Positions 17,737-25,425 of a stretch of DNA of 49,673 nucleotides are shown in pieces. The position numbers and the translations under genes were made by a program. The notes under the pieces are model-generated. The model ran no database searches, was not told the DNA's origin, and worked only from the letters and a program-made list of their open reading frames with translations. Every line of letters starts with the position of its first letter. Positions within the stretch are counted from its first letter, which is position 1. The DNA is from Candidatus Gastranaerophilales bacterium (GTDB lineage: Bacteria; Cyanobacteriota; Vampirovibrionia; Gastranaerophilales; Gastranaerophilaceae): contig CALUQS010000078.1 of assembly GCA_944322975.1 (NCBI GenBank), forward strand, positions 1-49,673, given 5' to 3'.

Positions 17737-18962
17737 TAGATTTTGAATCTACATTAAAAATTTCCCTCCGGTCGCTGAAAGTTAATAAAATGCGCTCGAT
17801 TTTGACAAGTCTCGGTATAATTATCGGGGTAAGCGCTGTAATCATAATGCTATCCATAGGCGAAGGAGCAAAACAAAGAATTAATAAAGACATCGCATCT
17901 ATGGGGTCTAATCTTCTTATGGTAATGTCAGGTTCTACAACCTCCAGCGGTGTAAGAATGGGCAGCGGGACTCAACCTACATTAACAATAAAAGACTCAG
18001 AAGCGATGCTAAAACACTGTCCGTCTGTTCTTGAGGTAGCACCTACTGTCGGTCAGGTTCAACAGCTTGTATATTCCAACCAAAACTGGTCAACAACAGT
18101 AAACGGAATTACCCCCGGTTATATGCCCATAAGAATGTGGGAGATAGAATCCGGCAGGGGTATAACTCAGGATGATTTAAAAAATACCACAAAAGTTGCA
18201 ATTCTCGGCACGACAGTGACAGAAAACCTTTTTGGAGATATGGATCCGCTGAACAAAACCGTACGTATAGGAGGAATGCCTTTTAAAGTAATCGGTATCT
18301 TAAAATCAAAAGGACAAAACGGTATGGGTCAGGATCAAGACGATACTGTTTTAATTCCGATTACAACAGCACAAAAAAAATTATTCGGCACGGATTTTCC
18401 CGGCATGGTTAAGCATATAAGCGTACAGGCAAAAGATGAAGAAAGTCTTGAATCCGCACAGGAGGAAATAACAGAGCTTTTAAGGGAGCGTCACAATCTT
18501 GGAAAAACAAAAGAGGACGATTTTACAATAAGAAACTTTACCCAAATGCTCGAAACCGCAAAACAAGCGTCTAATACAATGGCAATTTTGCTAGGGTCAA
18601 TTGCGTCTGTATCACTGCTTGTTGGAGGCATAGGTATTATGAATATTATGCTTGTGTCTGTAACAGAACGCACAAAAGAAATTGGCATACGTATGGCAAT
18701 AGGTGCAACAGCAATGGATATCAGGGTTCAGTTTCTCTTTGAGGCATTACTGCTGTCGCTTGCCGGAGGCTTTTTAGGAGTAATTGTCGGTATACTCGGC
18801 AGTAAAATTGTCGGACTGTTTTCTGATATGACAGTCATAATCTCACCGGTACCAATTTTAATATCCTTCGGTTTTGCCGGTGTGGTAGGGATTTTATTCG
18901 GGTATTATCCGGCATACAAAGCATCGTTGCTTAACCCGATTGAAGCACTGCGCTACGAATAA
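17733..18962 (+). CDS. MacB-type ABC transporter permease
   Basis: This 409-residue permease has the standard plan: an N-terminal membrane helix (LTSLGIIIGVSAVIIMLSIG), a periplasmic MacB core domain (about 50-260) and three C-terminal FtsX-type helices (SVSLLVGGIGIMNIMLVSVT; ALLLSLAGGFLGVIVGILG; SFGFAGVVGILFGYYPAYKA). The ending LNPIEALRYE is a family hallmark. It is last in the operon. A weak hairpin at 18964-18985 follows. Confidence 0.94.
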   Translation: MIDFESTLKISLRSLKVNKMRSILTSLGIIIGVSAVIIMLSIGEGAKQRINKDIASMGSNLLMVMSGSTTSSGVRMGSGTQPTLTIKDSEAMLKHCPSVLEVAPTVGQVQQLVYSNQNWSTTVNGITPGYMPIRMWEIESGRGITQDDLKNTTKVAILGTTVTENLFGDMDPLNKTVRIGGMPFKVIGILKSKGQNGMGQDQDDTVLIPITTAQKKLFGTDFPGMVKHISVQAKDEESLESAQEEITELLRERHNLGKTKEDDFTIRNFTQMLETAKQASNTMAILLGSIASVSLLVGGIGIMNIMLVSVTERTKEIGIRMAIGATAMDIRVQFLFEALLLSLAGGFLGVIVGILGSKIVGLFSDMTVIISPVPILISFGFAGVVGILFGYYPAYKASLLNPIEALRYE

Positions 18963-18996
18963 AACAAATCAAGATACCGATTTGTATAAAATATCC

Positions 18997-19314
18997 TCAT
19001 ACATTTTCATTTTCTTCAATTGAGGCGTCATATGCTTCAAGCTGTTTTTTCTTTAAATTATGAACAACAGCATCTACAAGAAAATCGTATGATTTCATCT
19101 TAGTAATTTCCGGTGTAAATTCTCTTATTAGCGATGCTCTTACAATTTCCTCCAGTTTATCGTTGGCGGTTGCTGTATCATTATCAGAGCAGATCATGTC
19201 AATGTACTTTGAATTGACTTTATAATCTTGCATTTGTGAAAACATAAGCCATTTTAATCTGGGTTTAAGTGACTTAATATGTTTTACGATTTTCAAATTT
19301 TTTAAATTAAACAT
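18997..19314 (-). CDS. Small unknown protein
   Basis: This 105-residue protein has a basic N-terminal third (KNLKIVKHIKSLKPRLKW) and an acidic helical rest ending in IEENENV. There is no signal, membrane segment or recognised motif. It converges on the efflux operon. The start has no clear ribosome-binding site. The open frame and normal composition support a real gene, but only moderately. Confidence 0.5.
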   Translation of the reverse strand: MFNLKNLKIVKHIKSLKPRLKWLMFSQMQDYKVNSKYIDMICSDNDTATANDKLEEIVRASLIREFTPEITKMKSYDFLVDAVVHNLKKKQLEAYDASIEENENV

Positions 19315-19669
19315 AATCTTATTCGCCCTATTAAATTTTTTATTTACTCATCACACAAGTATAAAGTTTGCTGAAAATTTAAATTTACTTTTTCAATATG
19401 AACTCTTAACAATTTGTTACTAAGAAAAATATGCGTAATGTTCTTTATAGTATTGTCGTTTTTTTTAGACATTTTGTCAATGAGCATTAATTATTTTCTT
19501 ATACAAAACATAGTTGCTTATATCAGTTAAACACAAAATATTAACAAATGTTAAGATTTTTTTTACTTTTAAGCAATACTTAAATCCAAATTGTTTTTAT
19601 ATAAATGTAAGGTTAGATTAATAAGGTTATGTACCCGTAAACAGGGTAAATTAATTTTGGAGGTCGGTT
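19315..19669. other. Divergent intergenic region
   Basis: This 355-bp AT-rich spacer separates two divergent unknown genes. It contains a small hairpin TACCC/GGGTA (19632-19648) just before the GGAGGT ribosome site (19659-19664) of the plus-strand gene, close enough to affect its translation. No clear sigma-70 promoter pair could be fixed. Confidence 0.4.
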
Positions 19670-20554
19670 ATGAACGGTATATCATCAGCAGGATTTTACG
19701 GTTATCCTAATCCGTACCAGATGACGGCAACAGCATCGGGCAACGGTCTGACTGATTTGAATGCTGGATTTTATCAACACTTTGGCTTGGGCAATGTTCC
19801 TGTATACGATATGTCTATGAGCGGAGCAATGGCAGGCATGACAAATCCATACGCAATGGGGGCAATGGGTTCAATGGGGATGTACGGTATGAATCCTCAA
19901 TACTGGCCGCAATACCTCAAGTATATGAATATGGATTATAAAGACCGTCTTGCTTATGATTATGACCTTAGAAATATAGCCCGCGAACAATATTATCAGG
20001 AAGGCAAAGATGCCAAAAACTACGCATCCGCAACCGACGGATTGACAGGTTCTATACGTGAAGCTTGCAATGCGTTGCAGACTGTCGTTGTAGAAGGTGA
20101 ATCCGACCAGATATTAGAACAGTTTGAAAGAAATGTTAATACATTAAGAAATTCACCACTGTACACAAGATTACAGGAAGAATTTAAAGACAATCCTGTA
20201 CTGCTCGAAATGACCTTGAGGAACTGTGCCAAAGAACAGTTCCAGGCAGTAACGGGTCAGGATTTAAAAGCAATGATAAAACAAAATTGCGACGGAACTT
20301 TAGCAAATGCTTTCTGGAACACAGTAACCTTCGGCAATTCTCAGAGATATTCATCAGAAGAAGTAATTGCAAAAATGGAAGGATCAGAACCGCCAAAATC
20401 AGAAAAGACAAAAGCACTGGCAGGAAAAATAGGCGGCGGACTTGCTACAACAGGTACAGGTGCAGCTTTAGGATTTATGGTCGGCGGACCAATCGGTGCA
20501 ATTGTCGGAGGGGCGGCAGGACTAATTGCCGGAATTATCGGCGCTAACTGCTAA
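19670..20554 (+). CDS. Unknown protein with Met/Gly/Tyr-rich start and glycine-zipper tail
   Basis: This 294-residue protein opens with a Met/Gly/Tyr/Pro-rich segment of about 85 residues (GAMAGMTNPYAMGAMGSMGM). A charged helical middle follows (about 90-250). It ends in a glycine-zipper hairpin of about 40 residues (AALGFMVGGPIGAIVGG and AAGLIAGIIG). Such tails insert into or span membranes in many toxins, effectors and lipoproteins. There is no signal peptide. The start is set by GGAGGT five bases upstream. It lies between the efflux operon and the APE-like operon and has its own terminator. Confidence 0.75.
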   Translation: MNGISSAGFYGYPNPYQMTATASGNGLTDLNAGFYQHFGLGNVPVYDMSMSGAMAGMTNPYAMGAMGSMGMYGMNPQYWPQYLKYMNMDYKDRLAYDYDLRNIAREQYYQEGKDAKNYASATDGLTGSIREACNALQTVVVEGESDQILEQFERNVNTLRNSPLYTRLQEEFKDNPVLLEMTLRNCAKEQFQAVTGQDLKAMIKQNCDGTLANAFWNTVTFGNSQRYSSEEVIAKMEGSEPPKSEKTKALAGKIGGGLATTGTGAALGFMVGGPIGAIVGGAAGLIAGIIGANC

Positions 20555-20582
20555 AAAATAATCATAAATAACATATAATTTT

Positions 20583-20614
20583 AAAAGCCTTTAGAGTAAT
20601 ATCTAAAGGCTTTT
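20583..20614. terminator. Bidirectional intrinsic terminator
   Basis: A 13-bp perfect stem (20583-20595 with 20602-20614) with A/T ends lies between the convergent plus-strand glycine-zipper gene and the minus-strand APE-like operon, so it can end both. Confidence 0.9.
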
Positions 20615-20624
20615 CGTATAAATG

Positions 20625-21167
20625 CTACCTGCAATCAGTATAATTAATAATTGTTTTGCTGTTGGTAGTATCTATCACCATATTATCGATTATTTTCTTG
20701 CCCTTTATACTGATAAGTTTTAACGCAGCAGAGGCTTTTGAATCATTCTTAGGCTTTAAAGCAAGCTCCCAGCTTTTATTTGAGCCGGCAAGATAATAAA
20801 TATCAAAGTTCTTTTCAAGATACATATAATTTTTATTGGCAAGGGCCTTTACAATAGAGCTGACATGCCTGTTTTGTTCTGCAGTGTAAGAGGTTGTTGA
20901 TTTTAGAGGATAAGTTGTTTCAAAAGTAACGCCTTTTGCCTTTTCAAATTTAAAATTTCCGCCGGATTTTAGCACCACCACGCCAGCGGAACTATTTTTA
21001 ACGGATTTTTCCTGAGTAAACCTGCATGCCGTATCAGAAAATTCCGGCAATTTTTCAGCCGCAAGCTTTGCACTGATTTTATGATTCAACACACTGTCAG
21101 CTGCTGCTTTTTGAGAAAATAAAATAACAAAACAAAGAAAAATAAATAGAATATTTTTAGTTTTCAT
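20625..21167 (-). CDS. LolA-like periplasmic lipoprotein carrier (ApeL-like)
   Basis: This 180-residue protein has a clear signal peptide (NILFIFLCFVILFSQKAAA) and a LolA-like beta-sheet body with a CRFTQEKSV segment near the start, where LolA proteins have their F-Q-x-K strand, and FKFEKAKGVTFETTYPL. In aryl-polyene clusters a LolA-like protein sits at this position after the thioesterase and is thought to carry the lipid product across the periplasm. ATG at 21167 is preferred to a TTG at 21176. It is the last gene of the operon. Confidence 0.75.
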   Translation of the reverse strand: MKTKNILFIFLCFVILFSQKAAADSVLNHKISAKLAAEKLPEFSDTACRFTQEKSVKNSSAGVVVLKSGGNFKFEKAKGVTFETTYPLKSTTSYTAEQNRHVSSIVKALANKNYMYLEKNFDIYYLAGSNKSWELALKPKNDSKASAALKLISIKGKKIIDNMVIDTTNSKTIINYTDCR

Positions 21168-21573
21168 AATTTTCAACTCTCTTTTTTAAAACCTCCGGAA
21201 CCGTATACACTGTTTTTAGAGAATTTATTTCTACACAAATCTGCATTGTTTTAGCACTAAAAAGTTTAGCGCCTGTTTTTGCATCAAAAATTGTGTATTT
21301 AAAATTCAAGGACGGCTCAAGCGACTCAAGCTCTGTTTTTACAACAAGATTTTGCATAAAAACACAAGGGGTAATAAATTTCATCTCCATTTTTGCTACA
21401 GGATAGGCATAGCCTGCGTTTTTTATATCATCATAAGTACAGCCGATTTTATTTAAAAAATCACATCGTGCGGACTCAAGATATTTTACATAATTTCCAT
21501 GCCAGACCACGTTCATAGGGTCAAGGTCGTAAAACTCAACTCTTGTTGTATATTCTGTTTCAATCTTTTTCAT
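21157..21573 (-). CDS. 4-hydroxybenzoyl-CoA-type thioesterase (ApeK-like)
   Basis: This 138-residue hotdog-fold thioesterase has the family start YTTRVEFYDLDPMNVVWHGNY (split here as EFYDLDPMNVVWHGNY) with the catalytic Asp in DPMNVVWHGN, followed by YLESARCDFL. It should hydrolyse an acyl-CoA or acyl-ACP. It overlaps the ligase gene by 14 bp and the LolA-like gene by about 11 bp, so the genes are tightly coupled. Order and neighbours match the thioesterase of APE clusters. Confidence 0.85.
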   Translation of the reverse strand: MKKIETEYTTRVEFYDLDPMNVVWHGNYVKYLESARCDFLNKIGCTYDDIKNAGYAYPVAKMEMKFITPCVFMQNLVVKTELESLEPSLNFKYTIFDAKTGAKLFSAKTMQICVEINSLKTVYTVPEVLKKRVENYEN

Positions 21574-23197
21574 TTATTGTTATAACTCCGCTTGAACAAA
21601 CTTGTTCATCTCTTATATACATATAATTTATCAAATTATTTTTTCTTTCAAATACAAGCTTTAAATTTTCGTCAGGTTTAATAATTTTTGAAAACTTGAT
21701 TTTTTTTACACACTCACAAGATACCCTGTCGCCGAATGCATCTCTCGCAAAAAAGTCTGCAAAATACAATTGTACAACACCGGGTAATACGGGAAAACCG
21801 TTAAAATGTCCCTCAAAAAAGTTGCACCCGTGAGGAAAGGTTAAGTTATACACAGCCCTGTTAATGTCTTTTTGTACATTGAAAACAAACGGCAGGGAAA
21901 CATTTGTTTTAAAAATACGCTCTATTTTTAGTCTGTCAACTTTTCCTGTTTTGGTTACGGGAAGTTCGTATAAAAATCTCCATTTTTGAGGGACAATTTC
22001 TGTTTTGTCTTTTATTTTGTTTTTTAAAAAAGTTGTAAGACGTGTTATTGAATTTTTGTTATCAAAAAACAAATCAATTCCTTTTTGGGTTAATACGACG
22101 GCACAGGCCAGTTTTTCTGCTGCTTTAAGGCAATAACACTCTTTAACTATATCCGTTAATTCATTTTTTATAGCATTTTCAACCTCAGGAGCAGAAACTC
22201 TTTTTTCCTGAATTTTAAACACTCTGTCAGACCGGCCTGAAAGCGTAAAATGCTTGGAATCCCTGATTTTTATAATATCTCCGGTTGTGACATGCTCAGG
22301 CATAAAATACGGAGATGACACCGCTATTTGAGAATTTTCATTAACATTGATTTTCACCCTGCTTAAACACGTTAAAAGCATATCTTCACTGTTATTTTTG
22401 TATGCAATAGTACCTGTTTCCGTGCTGCCGTAGATATCAATGACAGTGCTGTTTTGTTCAAGATATTTAAAAACGTTTTGATTCAATTTTGCACCTGCAC
22501 TAAAAATCATTAACGGCGAATGCTCGTTTTTTACATTGTATTTTTGAAATTTTTCAAGAAAAGACGGTGTAGAAATAAAAATGCAGTCTTTAAAATCAGC
22601 ATCATCCGGATAACAAATCTCTGTTGTATCAATAATAAATTTATCCAAAAAACACAACGGCAGCGCAAAATAAAAAGAAAAAGCAAACATATGCTGTGCA
22701 CGGGTAGATGTTAGCACTCTTAAAGGGGTAACCGTGTTTTGTGCTACAAAAAACTCTTTATAAATATCATTAACTTCTTCTATTATATTGGACAGTCTTT
22801 TTGTTACTATTTTTGGCTGTGCGCTTGTGCCCGAGGTGTAAAAATTAATCAAAGTTAAAGATGGTTCTATCTTGCAAAAATCAAATTTTGTTTTTGAGGG
22901 CAAAAGCTCGGGCACTCTGTCAACAAGGATATACTCAAAATTAAGATATTGAAGTTTTGACGCATCAGTGAGCAAAAATATTTTTTTATTCGCCAAAATA
23001 CAGGCAAAAAACCATACAATAAAATCAAAAGAGTTATTGCTTAAAATAACCGCACTGTCAGCCTGTTGTGTGTTAAAAAAAGCAATGCCTGCAGCAACAA
23101 AGTTTTTTAATTCTTTTAAAGAAACCTCCTTGCCTTTGTGTTCAAGCAAAGTTTTATCATCGTATTGATTTGTGTGAAATATCTCAAACAGATTCAT
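21560..23197 (-). CDS. Acyl-CoA/ACP ligase fused to hotdog dehydratase (ApeH-ApeI-like)
   Basis: This 545-residue protein has two domains. Residues about 1-430 are an AMP-binding ligase: NFYTSGTSAQPKIVTKR is the ATP-binding loop, IYGSTETGTIAYK the A5-like motif, TGDIIKIRD and SGRSDRVFKIQEKRVSAPEVE the hinge, and VTKTGKVDRLKI contains the catalytic lysine. Residues about 440-545 resemble FabZ/ApeI dehydratases, with FPHGCNFFEGHFNGFPVLPGVVQLYF containing the active-site His. It probably loads an acyl group onto one of the ACPs and dehydrates a 3-hydroxyacyl chain. It starts 2 bp after the membrane gene. Confidence 0.85.
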   Translation of the reverse strand: MNLFEIFHTNQYDDKTLLEHKGKEVSLKELKNFVAAGIAFFNTQQADSAVILSNNSFDFIVWFFACILANKKIFLLTDASKLQYLNFEYILVDRVPELLPSKTKFDFCKIEPSLTLINFYTSGTSAQPKIVTKRLSNIIEEVNDIYKEFFVAQNTVTPLRVLTSTRAQHMFAFSFYFALPLCFLDKFIIDTTEICYPDDADFKDCIFISTPSFLEKFQKYNVKNEHSPLMIFSAGAKLNQNVFKYLEQNSTVIDIYGSTETGTIAYKNNSEDMLLTCLSRVKINVNENSQIAVSSPYFMPEHVTTGDIIKIRDSKHFTLSGRSDRVFKIQEKRVSAPEVENAIKNELTDIVKECYCLKAAEKLACAVVLTQKGIDLFFDNKNSITRLTTFLKNKIKDKTEIVPQKWRFLYELPVTKTGKVDRLKIERIFKTNVSLPFVFNVQKDINRAVYNLTFPHGCNFFEGHFNGFPVLPGVVQLYFADFFARDAFGDRVSCECVKKIKFSKIIKPDENLKLVFERKNNLINYMYIRDEQVCSSGVITINEKD

Positions 23198-23199
23198 TT

Positions 23200-23643
23200 T
23201 TACAGGTTATGTTTCTTTTTAAAACGGATTCTAAAAACATATTCTATCGCAAAAAACAGTCCCAGTAAAATATAAGAAACACATCCGTTAAAAATCATCC
23301 AGATTTTATCTGACATAAAAACAGTCGCAAGTGAAACAAAAAACTGCAAAAGCAAATACACACACCAGATATATGTCAGATTTTTTGTATAAGTTTTGGT
23401 TTTCGGGTGAAGTTCTTTGCAGCCTTCTGATATCCGCGCAAATTTTTGTATAATGGTTTCCTTATCAAACAAAGAAGAGAAAAACAAAAGAAATATGCAA
23501 AAATTGACAACAACAGGATACCATTTCAGCTCTTTTAAGCCTGTAAAATAAAACAATAAAATAACAAAAATCGTAAACAGCGTAGAAAAGACAAAAGCGA
23601 ATTTTTTCAAGATATTTTGTATTATTTTAAATAATTTCTTCAT
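23200..23643 (-). CDS. COG4648-type membrane protein (ApeG-like)
   Basis: This 147-residue protein has four predicted membrane helices (about 14-35, 43-60, 88-110, 115-135) and a conserved-looking loop (IIQKFARISEGCKELHPKTKTYTKNLTYIW). That pattern matches the membrane protein encoded after two ACPs in aryl-polyene clusters. Function is unknown. Its start overlaps the ACP gene by 17 bp. Confidence 0.7.
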   Translation of the reverse strand: MKKLFKIIQNILKKFAFVFSTLFTIFVILLFYFTGLKELKWYPVVVNFCIFLLFFSSLFDKETIIQKFARISEGCKELHPKTKTYTKNLTYIWCVYLLLQFFVSLATVFMSDKIWMIFNGCVSYILLGLFFAIEYVFRIRFKKKHNL

Positions 23644-23893
23644 CCCGAATAATTTTTTCTATCGCAACAACAACATCATCCACTGTTTTAATTTCTTTAA
23701 AATCGTCAGGAGATATTTTTTTGTTTGTAAATTCCTGCAGTCTTACGGCAAGGTCAACCGCATCAATACTGTCAAATTCTAAATCCTCAAACAAATTTGC
23801 ATCACCATCAATAATGTCAGGTTCAATTTCAAAATCGTTGACAAGAATATCTTTTAATACATTAAAAATTTCTTCTCTTGTGTATTCAGCCAT
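23627..23893 (-). CDS. Acyl carrier protein (second of pair)
   Basis: This 88-residue acidic carrier has the phosphopantetheine site DLEFDSIDAVDL, in which Ser is followed by Ile-Asp, the DSID form seen in APE-type carriers. It should carry the growing chain as a thioester. It lies 12 bp after the first ACP and overlaps the membrane protein gene. Confidence 0.92.
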   Translation of the reverse strand: MAEYTREEIFNVLKDILVNDFEIEPDIIDGDANLFEDLEFDSIDAVDLAVRLQEFTNKKISPDDFKEIKTVDDVVVAIEKIIRDEEII

Positions 23894-23905
23894 TTTTGCA
23901 CTACC

Positions 23906-24175
23906 TTATACCTGAGAGTTTCTTATAAAATCAGCGAGAGTTTTAACAGAATAAAAATGTTTTTTGTTTTCTTCTTTATCACCGGCTAAAGATAGTTTGT
24001 ATTTTTTCTTTAAAGCCATTCCAAGTTCAAGTGCGTCTATAGAATCCAACCCCAGCCCGTCAATAAATAACGGGGCGTCGGTATCAATATCTGACGGTGT
24101 AATATCCTCAAGCTCCAATGCTTCGACTATAAATGATTTTAATTCGTCTTCCAGACTTAGGTTCTCTTTGCTCAT
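23906..24175 (-). CDS. Acyl carrier protein (first of pair)
   Basis: This 89-residue acidic carrier has the attachment site GLGLDSIDALELG. Two adjacent ACPs differing in sequence are a hallmark of APE-like operons. It is the first gene of the six-gene operon, and its ATG follows a textbook promoter with no room for a ribosome-binding site, so its mRNA should be leaderless. Confidence 0.92.
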   Translation of the reverse strand: MSKENLSLEDELKSFIVEALELEDITPSDIDTDAPLFIDGLGLDSIDALELGMALKKKYKLSLAGDKEENKKHFYSVKTLADFIRNSQV

Positions 24176-24210
24176 AAAAATATTATGGACTAACCCTGAT
24201 ATAAAGTCAA
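24173..24210 (-). promoter_or_regulatory. Sigma-70-type leaderless promoter of the APE-like operon
   Basis: On the minus strand TTGACT (24210-24205), 17 bases, CATAAT (24187-24182), six bases, then the ATG of the first ACP. Transcription should start at or next to the A of the ATG. Confidence 0.75.
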
Positions 24211-24264
24211 TTAACCCTAAAAATTTATGTACAAAAGCATTTTAGAGGAAAATACGCTAAACTG

Positions 24265-25425
24265 TTAGTCTATTTCATCAAACCTGTCATAGCCCAATTC
24301 TTTAAAAAGTTTTTTGTTATTCTCTTCTATAATCTTGCCGTCAACAGCTTTCTTTTTAGCCTGCAAGTCTTTAACAGCAGCCTCGCACTTGTTCAGATAG
24401 TTATCAAGCGCCACAAAATCGACATCTGTATTTTTTTCAGTAAATTGCGTACGATAATAATCATCGAGCTGCTGATATTCTTTCATCGCATTTTGTTTGC
24501 AAACCTTTGCCAGATAAGCATATGTCTTTTTGATTTCTTTATCAGAAGGGTTGTTAACTTTATTTTTATTGTAATTTTCAACGAAATTGATTATTTCATC
24601 TTTATTTTTTTCATACGTTTTAATATTTTTGACAATAGAATCAGCTGAAATTTGCATATGTTCTATATCAGAAAGCGTTTTCATCATAGATTGTGTCGGA
24701 TGAGCAAGTTCTTTTGCCGCCTCATTTTTAGAACGAAGCAGCATAAAAGTTTCCTTCATCGGCATCAAAAAAGCATAAGCAGAGGTTTTATAAAGCTGGT
24801 CTGCTAAATTGCTAAACTTGTTTTTTAACGGCAAATCAGAATGACTCAGCGTTCTTTTATCGTTAAAAAGTGATATATTAACAAGGGTATCCTCGTACTT
24901 ATGCGCCAGCGGTTTTAACTTGTTTAATTCCGGATTGTTTTCGAACAACAAATTTTGCGCATTTTTAACAGCTTGTTTTATTTCATCATTATTATATGTT
25001 TTGTCTGATACAATTTTATTTAACCTTGTAAACTCACGTAAATTAAACTGATACTTATAGTATTGCGAAATATACGGACGGTATTTGGATAATTTTTCGT
25101 TTCTGTCATGGGTAATTAAATCCGCTTTTTTCTCCATAAGATTCAACTCTTCAACAGAAAATTTATTCATAACGGAACTGATATCCTTATTTATATCAAT
25201 AAGAGACTGATATATACTTTGATTGTCCTTCAAAAACGGCATTATTTGCTTATCAACGGTTCCGTTCAGGTTGTCAAAAGCCTCTTGTACAAAACTTGAA
25301 CCAAAACTGACTGTATCTTTTTTCAAACCGTGATTTATAACCGGATTTGAAACTGTATTATTATTTAACTTTGTTTTTGGCATTAATTGAATAGATAACG
25401 GCAGTATTTTCATAATTTCACTCAT
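24265..25425 (-). CDS. Unknown helical protein with N-terminal DTVSFGSSF motif
   Basis: This 386-residue protein is mostly charged helix and coiled coil (about 85-385) after a variable N-terminus with KKDTVSFGSSF at about 35-45. That resembles the FSG-type motif of the 10476-11495 protein. No enzyme motif or membrane helix is visible. Its ATG overlaps the rlmN stop (ATGA), so it is co-translated with rlmN. An inner ATG at 25413 is also possible. Confidence 0.7.
   Translation of the reverse strand: MSEIMKILPLSIQLMPKTKLNNNTVSNPVINHGLKKDTVSFGSSFVQEAFDNLNGTVDKQIMPFLKDNQSIYQSLIDINKDISSVMNKFSVEELNLMEKKADLITHDRNEKLSKYRPYISQYYKYQFNLREFTRLNKIVSDKTYNNDEIKQAVKNAQNLLFENNPELNKLKPLAHKYEDTLVNISLFNDKRTLSHSDLPLKNKFSNLADQLYKTSAYAFLMPMKETFMLLRSKNEAAKELAHPTQSMMKTLSDIEHMQISADSIVKNIKTYEKNKDEIINFVENYNKNKVNNPSDKEIKKTYAYLAKVCKQNAMKEYQQLDDYYRTQFTEKNTDVDFVALDNYLNKCEAAVKDLQAKKKAVDGKIIEENNKKLFKELGYDRFDEID

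Noticed and set aside
20287..20547. Arg-rich 86-residue frame within the glycine-zipper gene
   Set aside because: It is a shadow frame of the real gene; the Gly/Ala codons read in another frame as Arg.
20625..24175. Ordinary fatty acid synthesis operon
   Set aside because: Two ACPs with a COG4648 membrane protein, ligase, thioesterase and LolA-like protein do not fit fab clusters; the order fits APE clusters better.
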